In this document: positions 55,905-56,031 of the stretch, piece after piece
How the letters are laid out: each line of letters opens with the position of its first letter
How positions within the stretch are numbered: the first letter of the stretch is position 1
Origin: a virus
IMG/VR virus record: IMGVR_UViG_3300008108_000486
Coordinates: 1 to 56,031 of that record
Reading direction: 5' to 3' (one strand)
Length of the DNA: 56,031 nucleotides
Notes under the pieces: generated by a model
Database searches by the model: none
What the model saw: only the letters and a program-made list of their open reading frames with translations
Told to the model about the DNA's origin: nothing
Position numbers and translations under genes: made by a program

Positions 55905-56031
55905 GTAGAGAAAAATCGTACAAATAACAGTATAAAAAATAATGTACTATATAAATCAGGTGGAGTGCCTCCACGCATATGTGCGTTCTTGGAGTCCCTC
56001 GGCCTCGACTGATAAGCGAGACGAGAAGCCT
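55905..56031 (+). promoter_or_regulatory. Non-coding leader with hairpins at the window end
   Basis: No open frame with a ribosome binding site. TACTATATAAATC resembles a minus-10 region. GTGGAG-tgc-CTCCAC (about 55962-55976) is a tight hairpin; CTCGgcCTCG and CGAGaC-GAG further on can pair. Probably the leader of the next head gene (capsid), beyond the window. Confidence 0.4.

Overview
The window looks like part of the genome of a tailed, double-stranded DNA phage (siphovirus-like) of an actinobacterium. The actinobacterial signature rests on a WhiB-family regulator, DUF3039- and DUF7455-type small proteins, an MSMEG_6728-type protein, a HslV/proteasome-like hydrolase, and frequent GTG/TTG or leaderless starts. 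The DNA is AT-leaning, which fits a low-GC aquatic actinobacterium better than a high-GC soil one; that host guess is inference. No integrase, repressor/excisionase cassette or large terminase subunit was recognised, so lifestyle is unproven and the genome probably extends beyond the window.

Layout. (1) About 1-9.4 kb is mostly leftward: an ABC-ATPase/GNAT fusion resembling Mom-type DNA-modification proteins, host-like small zinc proteins, a glycan-type propeller protein and methyltransferase, tRNA-Glu and a probable tRNA-Trp, a dCMP-deaminase-like protein, a membrane-anchored Lys/Ala-rich protein, an FmdB-like zinc ribbon, WhiB and a monomeric class II ribonucleotide reductase. A SpeD-like decarboxylase gene lies divergently. 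(2) A 32-bp divergent promoter gap leads to a glycosyltransferase and then an inverted pair of roughly 10-bp-phased iteron arrays (10.14-10.28 kb), a candidate origin or control region. (3) 10.6-33.6 kb is a rightward accessory arm of some 45 mostly small genes: a holin-like protein, a terminase-small-subunit-like protein, a MoxR AAA+ ATPase with a VWA/metallopeptidase-like partner, a HslV-like hydrolase, many tiny zinc-ribbon proteins, and a muralytic protein with a peptidoglycan-binding protein. Most genes or small groups are bracketed by strong hairpin terminators and their own promoters. (4) Two leftward genes and an AT-rich palindromic region (34.5-34.9 kb) separate this arm from (5) the head module (35-56 kb): HTH protein, membrane protein, portal, DUF5824-type protein, a 3,360-residue polyvalent protein (DEDDh exonuclease, UvrD-like helicase, ArdC plus zincin), and a giant prohead-protease/scaffold-like protein.

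The most unusual content is regulatory. The accessory arm carries three dispersed sequence families: element X (core ATARRAGAGGGGTAAAAA, about 30 copies in both orientations, often abutting start codons); a sigma-70-like promoter family whose 17-18-bp spacer is itself conserved (GTCAGGGAASTAG); and element R2 (CCCGGAAMTRAMAATGTTT, about 22 copies, densest at 14-17.5 kb). Together with a candidate structured RNA at 27.86-27.96 kb that has mutually exclusive stems, they suggest an elaborate phage-specific gene-control system. Two frame breaks (about 49.7 and 51.96 kb) and an exact 63-bp tandem duplication (53.88 kb) in the head genes are either real lesions or assembly errors.
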